A stretch of 64,000 nt of DNA from QVMG01 sp032073245 (GCA_032073245.1 DAMANX010000005.1:129883-193882); one strand, 5' to 3'; counted from the stretch's first letter, positions 9,857 through 18,817 are shown. The notes: a model not told the origin generated them from the letters alone. A program made the numbers and translations.

Positions 9857-12175
9857 TTATTCAGTCTTTATACTATCTACAGGGTTAGCATTCGCCACAC
9901 GCCAGCTTTGAAAGGTAACGGTTGCTGATGTCAATGTGGCTACAAGTAGAAAGGCAATAGCAAATACCCACCAATACATAGGTGTTTTATATGCAAATCC
10001 CTGTAGCCAGAAATGAATAGCATACCAGGATAGAGGTACTGCTATAATGAAACATATAGTTAATAAATAGATATAGCGTTTATTGAGCATTTCAAGGATT
10101 TGTTTTGTAGTAGATCCAAGAACTTTACGTATTCCTATTTCTTTTCGTTTGTGTTCGCTCTCAAAGATTACCATTCCGAATATACCAACCATTGAGAGTA
10201 AAATTGCTAAAAGACTAAAAACAGTTATAAGCAATCTCAAGTTATTGTCAAACGTATACATACTCTTTGAAACATCATCCAGTAGACGAATATCAAAGGG
10301 GAACCCGGGAGATAAACGTTCTAATGTTTTTTCTACGTCTTTCACAGCGGAATATATATTAGTACCGTCTTTCACACGTACATAGGCAAAGCGTTTATAT
10401 GGATCAAGAAAGAATGCCATTGGTTCGATCTCCATGCGAAGTGAACTATAATTGATATTAGGTGTAAAACCTATAATTGTAAATCCATCCAATTTATCTC
10501 CAACCTGTAGGTTGTAATCTTTTTTAGCTTGTTCATTAAATATAATAAAGTTTTCACCTTCTGTCAGTTTATCCGAGTTGGTAAAATATCTCCCTTCTAA
10601 CAGAGGAATATTGATTGTTTGTAGAAAGTCGACATCTACACCCATTGCCTGAAACATAATTGTGGATCCGTTATGTTCTACCTGTGAAGAAGAGTAAAAG
10701 TCTCTACTAGCCAGTAATGATTCTGAGTAACTGACAGATTCGACACCGGAGAGCTTTTTTAGTTCATTTGCATATAATTCATGCTGTTCAGCAAATTTTT
10801 TATTTGTCGTAATAGTGATGATTTGACTTCTGTCATATCCTGGGTTATGATGTTGCATATAATATGTTTGCAAATACATAAACAGAGCGCCTACTATTAG
10901 AATAAATGAAACGACAAATTGTATTCCAACTAATGAATTGCGTAATTTCCGTCCATGAGGCGACAATCCAAAGCTACCTTTTAAGACTAAAGCAGGTGCA
11001 AATGAAGTTGCATAATATGCAGGATATATTCCGGCAAACAACCCTGTCAGAAGAGCAATAACACCTACAATGCCTAACAAGGGGATATTAGCCGATAAAA
11101 TCAAATCACTTGTCAATAAACTTGTCAATGAAGTGAGTGAAATCCAATGTGCCAGCAACAAAGCAAGTGCAAATGAGACAATACTTATCAGGACAGCTTC
11201 TAAAATGAAAGACTTGCGAAGAGTGAACTCTGGAGCGCCCATAACCTTTTGTGTATTGACGCTTTTTATACGTAAAGGAGTTAAGGCAATACTGTAATTA
11301 GTAAAATTTATCGCAGCAATTATCAATATAACCAATGCAAGCCCTATCAGAACCCACAATTTCGTTTTTGATGTTTTTTCTACGGTATCAAATTCTATAG
11401 ATGTAGCATAATGTAATGTTTTAATAGGAGAGAGAAAGACTTTTACATTCTCAAAACCTATACTTTTAAACATTGGTTCTATCGATGTAATATATTCTGC
11501 AAGAAGTGCATCTGCGTCCTGTGACGGATCTATACGAACGTATGTTTCATAGTTTAGAGCCCAATGATCATGTTTTGGCAACTGCATAAGAATGTAATTG
11601 TGAATAGAACTATTCTTTGGAAAGTCTTTATAGACACCTCCAACTGTCCAGACAAAATCTTCCCCACGGAGATGCTTATTAATTGCAGATTCTCCTTTAA
11701 AAATACGTTGTGCTATACTTTGTGGAATCAGTACTTTATTGGGTTCCAGTAATGACTCCGCAGTACCTTCTATCATCTCCGGCTTAAAAAGATCAATATA
11801 ACCCACAGTGGTTTCCATCATTTTCTCTTTATAAGTTTGTTCCCGACTTTCTTCATCTATTGTGAAAAAACGATCAAACACCGATGCATACATTGCATTT
11901 GTTATTGCAACTGACTTTACATGTGGAGAATAAGCAGCAAAACCTTCACCTATCGGACGAGGTGTTGCTGCAATACGTTTTCCATTATGCTCTAAATTAA
12001 TACGGTAAACGTTATCGGCATCCGGTATCGATGAATCGAACCGGATATCATAACTCAACTGTATCATAATTACGATTAAGGCTGCAAAAGCCACAGACAG
12101 CCCCAATACATTTAGTAAAGTAGCCATTTTAAAACGACGAAGCGTAGTAAGAAAGTTTCGGATGGTAGTTTTCAT
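9857..12175 (-). CDS. FtsX-type ABC transporter permease
   Basis: A 772-aa inner-membrane permease of the MacB/FtsX class. It has an N-terminal helix (MATLLNVLGLSVAFAALIVIMIQ), a MacB-type periplasmic domain, three central helices, a second periplasmic domain and three C-terminal helices, with the typical motif KRKEIGIRKVLGSTTKQIL before the last group. This two-FtsX-domain layout is common in Bacteroidetes, where such genes often occur in sets and act in envelope stress or export. No ATPase is encoded nearby, so it must use a distant one. It has its own sigma-54-like promoter and an upstream repeat, implying response-regulator control. Confidence 0.88.
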   Translation of the reverse strand: MKTTIRNFLTTLRRFKMATLLNVLGLSVAFAALIVIMIQLSYDIRFDSSIPDADNVYRINLEHNGKRIAATPRPIGEGFAAYSPHVKSVAITNAMYASVFDRFFTIDEESREQTYKEKMMETTVGYIDLFKPEMIEGTAESLLEPNKVLIPQSIAQRIFKGESAINKHLRGEDFVWTVGGVYKDFPKNSSIHNYILMQLPKHDHWALNYETYVRIDPSQDADALLAEYITSIEPMFKSIGFENVKVFLSPIKTLHYATSIEFDTVEKTSKTKLWVLIGLALVILIIAAINFTNYSIALTPLRIKSVNTQKVMGAPEFTLRKSFILEAVLISIVSFALALLLAHWISLTSLTSLLTSDLILSANIPLLGIVGVIALLTGLFAGIYPAYYATSFAPALVLKGSFGLSPHGRKLRNSLVGIQFVVSFILIVGALFMYLQTYYMQHHNPGYDRSQIITITTNKKFAEQHELYANELKKLSGVESVSYSESLLASRDFYSSSQVEHNGSTIMFQAMGVDVDFLQTINIPLLEGRYFTNSDKLTEGENFIIFNEQAKKDYNLQVGDKLDGFTIIGFTPNINYSSLRMEIEPMAFFLDPYKRFAYVRVKDGTNIYSAVKDVEKTLERLSPGFPFDIRLLDDVSKSMYTFDNNLRLLITVFSLLAILLSMVGIFGMVIFESEHKRKEIGIRKVLGSTTKQILEMLNKRYIYLLTICFIIAVPLSWYAIHFWLQGFAYKTPMYWWVFAIAFLLVATLTSATVTFQSWRVANANPVDSIKTE

Positions 12176-12240
12176 TTTTTGTATGGAGTTTAAAAATATA
12201 TGAGAATTTATACTAGTTTAAAATGATGTACATATTACAA

Positions 12241-12256
12241 AGCAAATAGCATGCCA
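12241..12256 (-). promoter_or_regulatory. Sigma-54 (-24/-12) promoter of the permease gene
   Basis: Read on the minus strand the sequence is TGGCATG-CTAT-TTGCT, differing from the sigma-54 consensus TGGCACG-N4-TTGCW by a single base and with exact GG-GC spacing. A start site about 12 bases downstream would give a leader of about 55 bases before the ATG. Confidence 0.72.
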
Positions 12257-12310
12257 TGATATTTAATGTGTTGGAATATAGTATTTTATTCGTAAGACAT
12301 GGTTTGGCTG

Positions 12311-12352
12311 TTGTCTAATTCTTTAACAACATTGTCGAATTTTTTGACAATA
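12311..12352. promoter_or_regulatory. Tandem upstream activator site
   Basis: Two 21-bp direct repeats (TTGTCTAATTCTTTAACAAC-A and TTGTCGAATTTTTTGACAAT-A), each with the dyad TTGTC-N9-(A/G)ACAA. They lie about 80-120 bp upstream of the inferred sigma-54 start site, the usual place for NtrC-family activator binding. No such regulator is encoded in the window. Confidence 0.6.
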
Positions 12353-12388
12353 AAGAGCTTGAATATAGGTGTCTAACTTAATATGAAG

Positions 12389-12703
12389 TTAATATAAAGA
12401 ATACTCGGATGTTGTAAAATGTGAAGATCCCCGGAACGTCGTAGACATTTCATTATTGTAGAAATATAGTATCAAATTTCTCCTCCTTTGCAAAGGAGGA
12501 GTACCCGAACGAAGAGAGGTGGAGGTGGTCTGGTGATACCAACGTGTAAGGCCGGCATCTGCCAGATCTGGTTTCATCGTTATGCGTAAGTTACGGCTAT
12601 CTTCTAATTGCTTATGTAACTTGGCATCAGGTTCATACCTGTTTTGCCCTGTAGCGGCCAGCGAAAATAATATGAGCAAGATGATAATAAATGATTTCCA
12701 CAT
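12389..12703 (-). pseudogene. Truncated gene for a small exported protein
   Basis: A 104-aa frame starts with a convincing signal peptide (MWKSFIIILLILFSLAATGQ) and about 40 further plausible residues. From roughly residue 58 on it runs through a palindromic repeat element at 12480-12501 and its flanks and becomes low-quality sequence (TSTSLRSGTPPLQRRR). I read it as the 5' end of a gene whose remainder was replaced by the repeat element. Its start lies 37 bases downstream of the reductase stop, so the two were probably cotranscribed. Alternatively it is a real, very short secreted protein. I do not recognise the family. Confidence 0.45.
12480..12501. repeat. 22-bp perfect palindrome (REP-like element)
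   Basis: CTCCTCCTTTG followed directly by its reverse complement. It sits within the 3' part of the truncated gene and is flanked by a GTACCCGAACGAAG segment. It resembles small interspersed palindromic elements of Bacteroidales intergenic DNA; family assignment needs a genome search. Confidence 0.6.
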
Positions 12704-12740
12704 GGTATTAGATTTTATTGTTATTATTCAGTTCATTCTT

Positions 12741-13928
12741 TTATGTCAGAAAAATATCAGGTACTTGAGCAAGTGGCATAATGGTTGCTATCTTTTTAGA
12801 TATATCAAAACCTGACGGGCATTGTACGCTGCACTCTGTACAATCCGAACAAATATTTTCCGATAGATTAAGTCCGGCAAGAGTATCTTTGGATTGCCGG
12901 GCTCTTTTATATCCGTAGGCATACATATATGCTCTCATAATGTCCGGGATAGGTAGCTGTTTACTACATTGTCTGCGGCACTTTTCACATTGTTGGCAAT
13001 AAAGCATTTCTTTCCTGCAAAGGTCTGCCAGGTATTCTTCTTCGAGCGAAGTAAATGCCGGATTATAGGCAGCCTCCAGGCATTCATCCAGCTGTTCATA
13101 ATTAAATAGTCCGGGAATAACTGTTGTTATATGTTTATTTTGCCACACCCAACGCAGGCAGGCTTTTGCATTTATCTTTTTTTTGCCTTCAGCGTCTTCC
13201 GTTCCTCCGGCCATTGCTTTCATGGTGATAAATCCCATTCCTGCATTATAACCACGTTCAATAGCAGCTTCCAATTCATCTAGGTTTGTCATTTTAAAGT
13301 TATAGCTAATAAGGGCTATATCATAAATACCTGTTTCAATAGCCGCATCGATTATAGCTGGATTCTGTTCATGTGAAGAAAAACCGATAAAGCGAGTCTT
13401 TCCATTTGCTTTTGCATCTTCAAGAACTTTTATAACGCGTTTATCTTTTATCACATCCGGAGTTGTAGCCATGTGAATATAAAGCCCGTCTACATAATCC
13501 AATTGTAGTCGTTTGAGACTGGCATCAACCCTGCTGTTGAAGTCTTCTTCAAAGTTATCGCGTAGTGGATAGGAAAAGAATATTTTTGTTGATACAAATG
13601 CCGACTCCCGTGGTTTACCTTTTAATGCTGAGCCAACCATTTCTTCATTTCTTCCATTCTGGTAGCTATTTGCCGTATCAAAATGTTTTATTCCGGCATT
13701 GTATGCTGCCCGTACGACATTATTGCTATCCGGCCTGTCTACACCTAACCCTAAAATAGGTAATTGAACTCCGGTCTTTCCTAATGTTCTGACCGGAATT
13801 TCAGGAAGAACTTCTCCGGATTCCCTCCTGACAGAGGATGTTGCAATTACAGGAAATAAAAAAGTACTCATACCTGTGGTTGCAGAGATCCGCAAAAAAC
13901 TTCTGCGGTTAAGTGTTTTTCTTTTCAT
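12741..13928 (-). CDS. Exported aldo/keto reductase with C-terminal ferredoxin-like domain
   Basis: A 395-aa protein with a twin-arginine-like leader (MKRKTLNRRSFLRISATTG), so probably exported folded. The aldo/keto reductase barrel shows the expected Asp-Tyr region (HFDTANSYQNGRNEEMVG), the Lys region (VSTKIF) and the His region (GLYIHM). The last ~90 residues carry two Cys clusters (CQQCEKCRRQC and CSDCTECSVQCPSGFDI) that should bind two 4Fe-4S clusters. NADPH-dependent reduction of an unknown carbonyl compound, coupled to Fe-S electron transfer, is an inference. It is divergent from the DUF5009-GH20 pair. Confidence 0.85.
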   Translation of the reverse strand: MKRKTLNRRSFLRISATTGMSTFLFPVIATSSVRRESGEVLPEIPVRTLGKTGVQLPILGLGVDRPDSNNVVRAAYNAGIKHFDTANSYQNGRNEEMVGSALKGKPRESAFVSTKIFFSYPLRDNFEEDFNSRVDASLKRLQLDYVDGLYIHMATTPDVIKDKRVIKVLEDAKANGKTRFIGFSSHEQNPAIIDAAIETGIYDIALISYNFKMTNLDELEAAIERGYNAGMGFITMKAMAGGTEDAEGKKKINAKACLRWVWQNKHITTVIPGLFNYEQLDECLEAAYNPAFTSLEEEYLADLCRKEMLYCQQCEKCRRQCSKQLPIPDIMRAYMYAYGYKRARQSKDTLAGLNLSENICSDCTECSVQCPSGFDISKKIATIMPLAQVPDIFLT

Positions 13929-13982
13929 GATATGATATATGGTTTCTTCTTTACAAATATATCCGGTAATAGATGGTCACAG

Positions 13983-14008
13983 GTTTAATATCTCTCATAA
14001 AAAGTTTG
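13983..14008. promoter_or_regulatory. Shared 26-bp motif between divergent genes
   Basis: Begins GTTTAATATCTCTCATAA and ends GTTTG. The same motif, 24 of 26 bases identical, occurs at 24687-24712 upstream of the susC-like gene. This copy lies in the 177-bp gap between the reductase (minus) and the DUF5009 gene (plus). It may be a binding site of a common regulator. Confidence 0.45.
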
Positions 14009-14105
14009 TATCCAAACAAAAAACAAACCTTTTTTACCTGTATTCAAACATATCATATCGTTATTAATCTTATCATTGTATTTTATTATCTAAATCTTAT
14101 TATGT

Positions 14106-15212
14106 ATGAATAAAATCACAAACCAACGTTTACAATCATTGGACGCGCTCCGTGGCTTTGATATGTTCTGGATTACAGGAGGCGCAGGAATCTTTATCGG
14201 TTTAGCTCAACTCACAGGATGGGGATTTCTGGAAGCATGGGAAAAGCAGTTACATCATGTACCATGGGATGGTTTTACTTTCTATGATATGATTTTTCCT
14301 CTCTTCTTATTTATGGCAGGTATTTCTTTCCCGTTTTCCATGCAAAAGTATGAAGGAGGCTCTAAAGCTCCCCTTTATAAGAAAATAATAAAACGCGGGC
14401 TTATTCTGTTCCTGCTGGGCTTAGTTTTTAATGGAGTGCTGCGTTTTAACTTCGATAATCTTCGTTTTGCCAGTGTGTTAGGCCGTATTGGTTTTGCCTG
14501 GATGTTTGCGGCACTTATCTTTATTAATACGAAAACTATAGCCAGGCTTATCTGGTGTTTCGGATTATTGATTGTTTACTGGCTGGCTACTATACTGATT
14601 TCTGCACCTGATTATCCCGGTGCCGGTAATTTCACTCCTGAAGGAAATATTGCCTGTTATATAGACCGGATATTATTGCCGGGAAGGTTGAATAGTAAAA
14701 TATTTGATCCCGAAGGTATTGCCAGTACAATTCCGGCTATTTCAACAGCCTTATTGGGTATGCTTACCGGGCAATTTGTTGCAATGAAGAAAACGAAGTT
14801 TACCCCGATGAAGAAGACCGGATATATGGCAATAGCCGGTGCTGTATTACTTGTTACCGGTATTGTATGGGATATCTTTTATCCCATTAATAAAAGCCTT
14901 TGGAGTAGTTCGTATGTTTGCTTTGTAGGAGGGTTGAGTCTTTTACTTTTTGTACTTTTCTATCTCATTATTGATGTATGGGGATATAGCCGTCCTTTTT
15001 TCTTCTTTAAAGTGATCGGAATGAATTCCATTACAATTTATTTGGCTCAGAGAATTATCAATTTCAACCAGATATCAAAATTCTTCTTTGAGGGTATTAT
15101 TGGTTTATTCCCTGAGACATGGAGTACTTTTCTTAACTGGACAGGATATGTAACCGTGGTATGGTTATTCTTGTACTTCCTGTATAAACAGAAACTATTT
15201 TTAAAAGTATAA
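14106..15212 (+). CDS. DUF5009 membrane acyltransferase, heparan-alpha-glucosaminide N-acetyltransferase-like
   Basis: A 368-aa integral membrane protein with about ten hydrophobic helices. The N-terminus RLQSLDALRGFDMFWITGGA and the FYDMIFPLFLFMAGISFPFSM segment are hallmarks of the DUF5009/YeiB-HGSNAT-like group, which moves acyl groups across the membrane onto sugars. Stop and next start overlap by one base (TAATG), so it is coupled to the GH20 hexosaminidase. The pair suggests handling of N-acetylglucosamine-type sugars, for example re-acetylation of glucosamine released at the cell surface; the substrate is inferred. Confidence 0.85.
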   Translation: MNKITNQRLQSLDALRGFDMFWITGGAGIFIGLAQLTGWGFLEAWEKQLHHVPWDGFTFYDMIFPLFLFMAGISFPFSMQKYEGGSKAPLYKKIIKRGLILFLLGLVFNGVLRFNFDNLRFASVLGRIGFAWMFAALIFINTKTIARLIWCFGLLIVYWLATILISAPDYPGAGNFTPEGNIACYIDRILLPGRLNSKIFDPEGIASTIPAISTALLGMLTGQFVAMKKTKFTPMKKTGYMAIAGAVLLVTGIVWDIFYPINKSLWSSSYVCFVGGLSLLLFVLFYLIIDVWGYSRPFFFFKVIGMNSITIYLAQRIINFNQISKFFFEGIIGLFPETWSTFLNWTGYVTVVWLFLYFLYKQKLFLKV

Positions 15213-17374
15213 TGAACGAAAAGGAAATGAAAAAACAATTATCATTAAAGATCTGTGGTGTATTGGGAGCATACTTCCTGTTATTTTCTGCATGTACAAC
15301 CTCACAGGAAGAAATAAACATTACGCTGATTCCTAAACCTGCTCAAATGGAAGTAGGGAAGGGGTTTTATAAAACAGATAAAATAGAGTTTACCAAGGCT
15401 GACCCTATTGGAGAGGTTCCGGCAGAAGGCTATCAGTTAACGGTAGACAAGAATGGTATAATATTACGTGCTTCTACCGATGCGGGATTCTTTTATGGAG
15501 AACAAACGCTACAGCAATTAATAACTCCGAAAGGTATTCCTTATGTCGAGATAAAAGATGCACCTCGTTTTCCATACCGGGGATTGATGTTGGATGTTTC
15601 CCGTCATTTCTTTCCAAAGGAGTTTATACTTAAAATGCTGGATGCTCTATCATATTATAAGATAAATACTTTTCATTTTCATCTTACCGATGGTGGGGGA
15701 TGGCGTTTACAGATAGATAAATATCCGGAGCTAACGCGTAATGCTTCTTTCCGCGAAAAAGAAGACTGGACGGAATGGGGGAAAAGCGGACATCGTTTCC
15801 TGCCCGAAGGAACTCCGGAAGCTTATGGTGGATATTATACCAAGGATGATATACGTGAAATACTGGCTTACGCAGAATCCAGGCATATTACAGTTATACC
15901 TGAAATAGAAATGCCCGGACATTCATCGGAAGTATTTGTTGCCTATCCGGAACTGTGTTGTGCCGGAGAGCCATATAAAGGTGGTGATTTCTGTATTGGG
16001 AATGAAGCAAGTTTTACTTTTATTGAAAATGTATTGACTGAAGTTATCGACTTATTTCCTTCCGAATTAATTCATATCGGAGGAGATGAAGCAAGCAAAC
16101 GTCATTGGCGCACTTGTCCGAAATGCCAGGCTCGCATGAAAGAAGAAGGCTTCACGCATATAGATGAATTACAAAGCTATATGATCAAACGTGTAGGACA
16201 GTTCCTGGATAGTAAAGGACGGAAGCTTATCGGATGGGATGAAATATTGGAAGGAGGAGCAGATCAAAATGCGACTGTGATGTCATGGCAAAATCAGGAT
16301 ATAGGCATCCGGGCAGCTCGTGCGGGGCATGATGTCGTTATGGTTCCGACCAGTTATCTCTATTTAGATTATTATCAGGCTGATCCGCCTACCCAACCTT
16401 TTGCAATTGGTGGATTTGTTCCGGTGAAGCGTGTTTATAGTTTTGATCCGGCTCCGACAGATTCTTTGACTACATCCGAAATAAAACGTATTCTCGGGGT
16501 GCAGGGTAATCTGTGGACGGAATATATACGGGATGAATCTCATGTTGAATATATGATATTTCCCCGTGCACTGGCTTTGGCAGAAGTTGCATGGAGTCCA
16601 CAGGAAAAACGCGACTGGCAGGATTTTAAAGTTCGTATGAATTCCCAGATACCTTTGATGCATCAAAAGGGAATTAATGCTTTCGGACTTTCCGACGATA
16701 TAGAAGTGACTATGCGGGTAGATACACTTAAGAAAGAGATAAGCGTTATGTTGGATGCAGAGAAGTATCCGGCAGAAATTCGTTATACAACAGATGGCAC
16801 CCAACCTTTAGGATCTTCACCAGTTTATAATACTCCTATTGTAGTGAAAGACTCTGCACATATTGTGGCAGCTATTTTCCGTAATGGAGAATTACAAGGT
16901 AAACCTGTTGAAAAGAAGGTTGATTATCATCGTGGGATAAATAAACCAATACATTACAATAGTCAGCTTTCGGATAAATATATGGCAGGTGGAATGAATG
17001 CCCTCTTAGATGGTTACAGAGGAGGATTGACTTATCTCGACGGTCTGTGGCAAGGTTATACCAACAGCCTCGATTGCATTGTTGATATGGGTGAAATAAC
17101 AGATATCAGCATGGTTTCTTCCCGTTTTATGCAGATGATATGGCCACAAGTATTCCAACCGGGGCATGTTGAAATGCTTACCTCAGAAGATGGAGTTAAT
17201 TTCACTTCACAAGGAATTATCCCAACTACTATTCCCAATACGGATATAGATCTGTCTTTTCAGGAATATACATTCCGTGGAAACTGGAAAACCAGGTATA
17301 TTCAGCTGAAAGCAACCAAAGTGAATGGGGGAGGGTATGCCTTTATTTTTACGGATGAGATAGTCATTTGGTAA
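15212..17374 (+). CDS. GH20 beta-N-acetylhexosaminidase lipoprotein
   Basis: Removes terminal beta-linked GlcNAc or GalNAc from glycans, probably at the outer membrane or in the periplasm. The signal peptide ends in a lipobox (LLFSAC-TTSQEE). A GH20b domain is followed by the catalytic barrel (GLMLDVSRHFFPKEF, NTFHFHLTDGGGWRLQ) and the catalytic Asp-Glu pair in HIGGDEASKRHW near residues 288-293. The C-terminal ~230 residues look like a chitobiase-type Ig domain and a discoidin-like carbohydrate-binding domain. The start could also be the ATG at 15227, which has AAAAGGAA upstream. Length 720 aa is normal for multidomain family members. Confidence 0.93.
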   Translation: MNEKEMKKQLSLKICGVLGAYFLLFSACTTSQEEINITLIPKPAQMEVGKGFYKTDKIEFTKADPIGEVPAEGYQLTVDKNGIILRASTDAGFFYGEQTLQQLITPKGIPYVEIKDAPRFPYRGLMLDVSRHFFPKEFILKMLDALSYYKINTFHFHLTDGGGWRLQIDKYPELTRNASFREKEDWTEWGKSGHRFLPEGTPEAYGGYYTKDDIREILAYAESRHITVIPEIEMPGHSSEVFVAYPELCCAGEPYKGGDFCIGNEASFTFIENVLTEVIDLFPSELIHIGGDEASKRHWRTCPKCQARMKEEGFTHIDELQSYMIKRVGQFLDSKGRKLIGWDEILEGGADQNATVMSWQNQDIGIRAARAGHDVVMVPTSYLYLDYYQADPPTQPFAIGGFVPVKRVYSFDPAPTDSLTTSEIKRILGVQGNLWTEYIRDESHVEYMIFPRALALAEVAWSPQEKRDWQDFKVRMNSQIPLMHQKGINAFGLSDDIEVTMRVDTLKKEISVMLDAEKYPAEIRYTTDGTQPLGSSPVYNTPIVVKDSAHIVAAIFRNGELQGKPVEKKVDYHRGINKPIHYNSQLSDKYMAGGMNALLDGYRGGLTYLDGLWQGYTNSLDCIVDMGEITDISMVSSRFMQMIWPQVFQPGHVEMLTSEDGVNFTSQGIIPTTIPNTDIDLSFQEYTFRGNWKTRYIQLKATKVNGGGYAFIFTDEIVIW

Positions 17375-17404
17375 ATGTTCCCTGATTCTGATCAAGATCT
17401 ATCC

Positions 17405-17700
17405 AGTCGGCTGGAAGCCGTAACAATTGGCTGAAAGCCATATCCCCAAAGGGGAGCTAACTCAGCCCACCCTAAGCGAACCGCAGGTGAGCGATGGTTG
17501 GGTTTATGATCATGATTCATTTAAAAGCGCACTGAAAGTGCAGCATAATTTATTAAAGATATGCTGCACTTTCAGTGCGCATGGCTCTTTATCCACAATT
17601 AACCCCAACCAACGCTCACCTGCGGTTCGCTTAGGGTGGGCTGAGTTAGCTCCCCTTTGGGGATATGGCTTTCAGCCAATTATAGCGGCTTACAGCCGAC
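17405..17700. repeat. Nested long inverted repeat (MITE-like, 296 bp)
   Basis: Outer arms 17405-17506 and 17600-17700 are nearly complementary over about 100 bp, with the best-matching core of 82 bp at 17425-17506/17600-17681. An inner perfect 21-bp arm pair (17527-17547 and 17560-17580, GCGCACTGAAAGTGCAGCAT-A) sits within the loop. There is no transposase. It fills the gap between the GH20 gene and the converging HU-related gene and would fold into a very long hairpin RNA. A plus-strand open frame crossing it is an artefact of the GC-rich arms. Confidence 0.85.
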
Positions 17701-17719
17701 AGAATTCATTGTGTTACTC

Positions 17720-18325
17720 TTACTCCCCTTCAACCGATAAACCGTACTGTGCATTCTGGCGAACACCCAAACGTATAATCTTTCCTTCTTTCACTAATTC
17801 CTGTAAATCCTTTAAGGCAATATACTTTGAACAGCCATTCAGGCCGCGGCACCAAAAACTGGAGATTGTATTCCCGTTTTTCAGATATTCCAGTATCCTC
17901 TCTTTGCGCTTTTCCGCAGACAGCCCTTTCAAGCGGCTTCCTTCTTTGCTTCGTTCCACTGTCATAAATTCCAGCTTCTCCTTTAGTTCTTTAGAACAAC
18001 GAAAATTGACTTTACTGAAACTTACTTTTCCGGGAACGATCTTTTTCTCATTGGCTAATGGTGGACATTTCAAAGACACAGAAAAAGTGCCTAATCCTTC
18101 CAGGTCAACGATTGCTCCATTCTCCAGATGAAGTTCCAGCCGGCTTCGGAAAGCTTCCAATAAGCCTTTGACATCAGCCGAAGAAAAAGAGGACATATCC
18201 GATATCTCTTTGACTAGCCGGTCTATGCGTACTATTTCCTGATTGACTAAACGAGCATGTAGTTTGCCTTCGTTTGCTTTTTCTTCCGGTACAGGATTGC
18301 GGAATAAACTGTAAGTTGCAGTCAT
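17720..18325 (-). CDS. HU/IHF-related DNA-binding protein with C-terminal winged-helix-like domain
   Basis: A 201-aa nucleoid-type protein. The start at 18325 (MTATYSLFRNP) is chosen because it begins with the conserved Tyr-x-x-x-x-Asn-Pro of Bacteroidetes HU-related proteins; a frame open to 18436 would add 37 non-conserved residues. Residues 1-125 form the HU-like domain (KLHARLVNQ, GLGTFSVSL, VNFRCSKELKEKL). Residues 130-201 (SAEKRKERILEYLKNG...LKDLQELVKEGKIIRLG) look like a winged helix-turn-helix that could give site preference. A seven-unit 11-bp array lies 78 bp upstream and could be its own binding site. Confidence 0.87.
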   Translation of the reverse strand: MTATYSLFRNPVPEEKANEGKLHARLVNQEIVRIDRLVKEISDMSSFSSADVKGLLEAFRSRLELHLENGAIVDLEGLGTFSVSLKCPPLANEKKIVPGKVSFSKVNFRCSKELKEKLEFMTVERSKEGSRLKGLSAEKRKERILEYLKNGNTISSFWCRGLNGCSKYIALKDLQELVKEGKIIRLGVRQNAQYGLSVEGE

Positions 18326-18402
18326 AATTAGATCATAGTCATTATGAAGGTTAATAATACACCTTGATATAAATTGGCAAGATGCTGAGTTTATTTGTGT
18401 CC

Positions 18403-18479
18403 GACAGCTGTCGGACAGGTGACTGACAGTTGTCAAACAGCTGTCTGACGATTGTCGAACAGCTGACCGATAGTTGTCG
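18403..18479. repeat. Seven-unit 11-bp degenerate tandem array
   Basis: Consecutive 11-mers: GACAGCTGTCG, GACAGGTGACT, GACAGTTGTCA, AACAGCTGTCT, GACGATTGTCG, AACAGCTGACC, GATAGTTGTCG. The consensus GACAGYTGTCG is itself a near-palindrome. The 11-bp step puts every unit on one face of the DNA helix. It lies just upstream of the HU-related gene. Confidence 0.85.
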
Positions 18480-18817
18480 AATACATCAAAGATAAGAAAT
18501 TCAACGGATTAAGCACTAATATTCGGTGAGTTTTGTAGGTGTATTTACTAAAAAAGATAAGGTGGTTTATGAATGTTTTTGTTTTTCATAGGCTTTCAAA
18601 GTTATCACTCAGATTTCTTGTGCACTTTTCTCAAATCGAGGAAAATATGAAGAGAATAGCGACAGTGGTAGAGACAGGGCTTGCCCTGTCTTGGTATGAA
18701 ACATAAATTGATTTAATAGAAATTGTTTACATGGAGACAGGGCAAGCCCTGTCTCTACCCTCGTTGGTAAATATTCAAATCTTTTAATATTTGAAATATC
18801 TCACAATATAAACTAGC
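18437..18817. other. Gap between HU-related and ThuA-like genes
   Basis: Contains the end of the 11-bp array, about 180 bp with no recognisable gene, and the palindromic element at 18667-18759. Any promoter for the HU-related gene should lie in or just below the array. Confidence 0.5.
18667..18759. repeat. Paired palindromic element (AGACAGGGC type)
   Basis: Arms 18667-18691 and 18735-18759 are inverted copies of GGTAGAGACAGGGCTTGCCC-TGTCT, and each arm is itself a perfect palindrome (AGACAGGGC-TT-GCCCTGTCT). Spacer is 43 bp. Looks like an interspersed intergenic element; it lies downstream of the ThuA-like gene, where it may also end transcription. Confidence 0.75.

Noticed and set aside
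17427..18131. A 234-codon plus-strand open frame across the nested inverted repeat
   Set aside because: Its first third is the repeat element and the rest is antisense to the HU-related gene, which has clear family motifs; no conserved domain in the plus frame.
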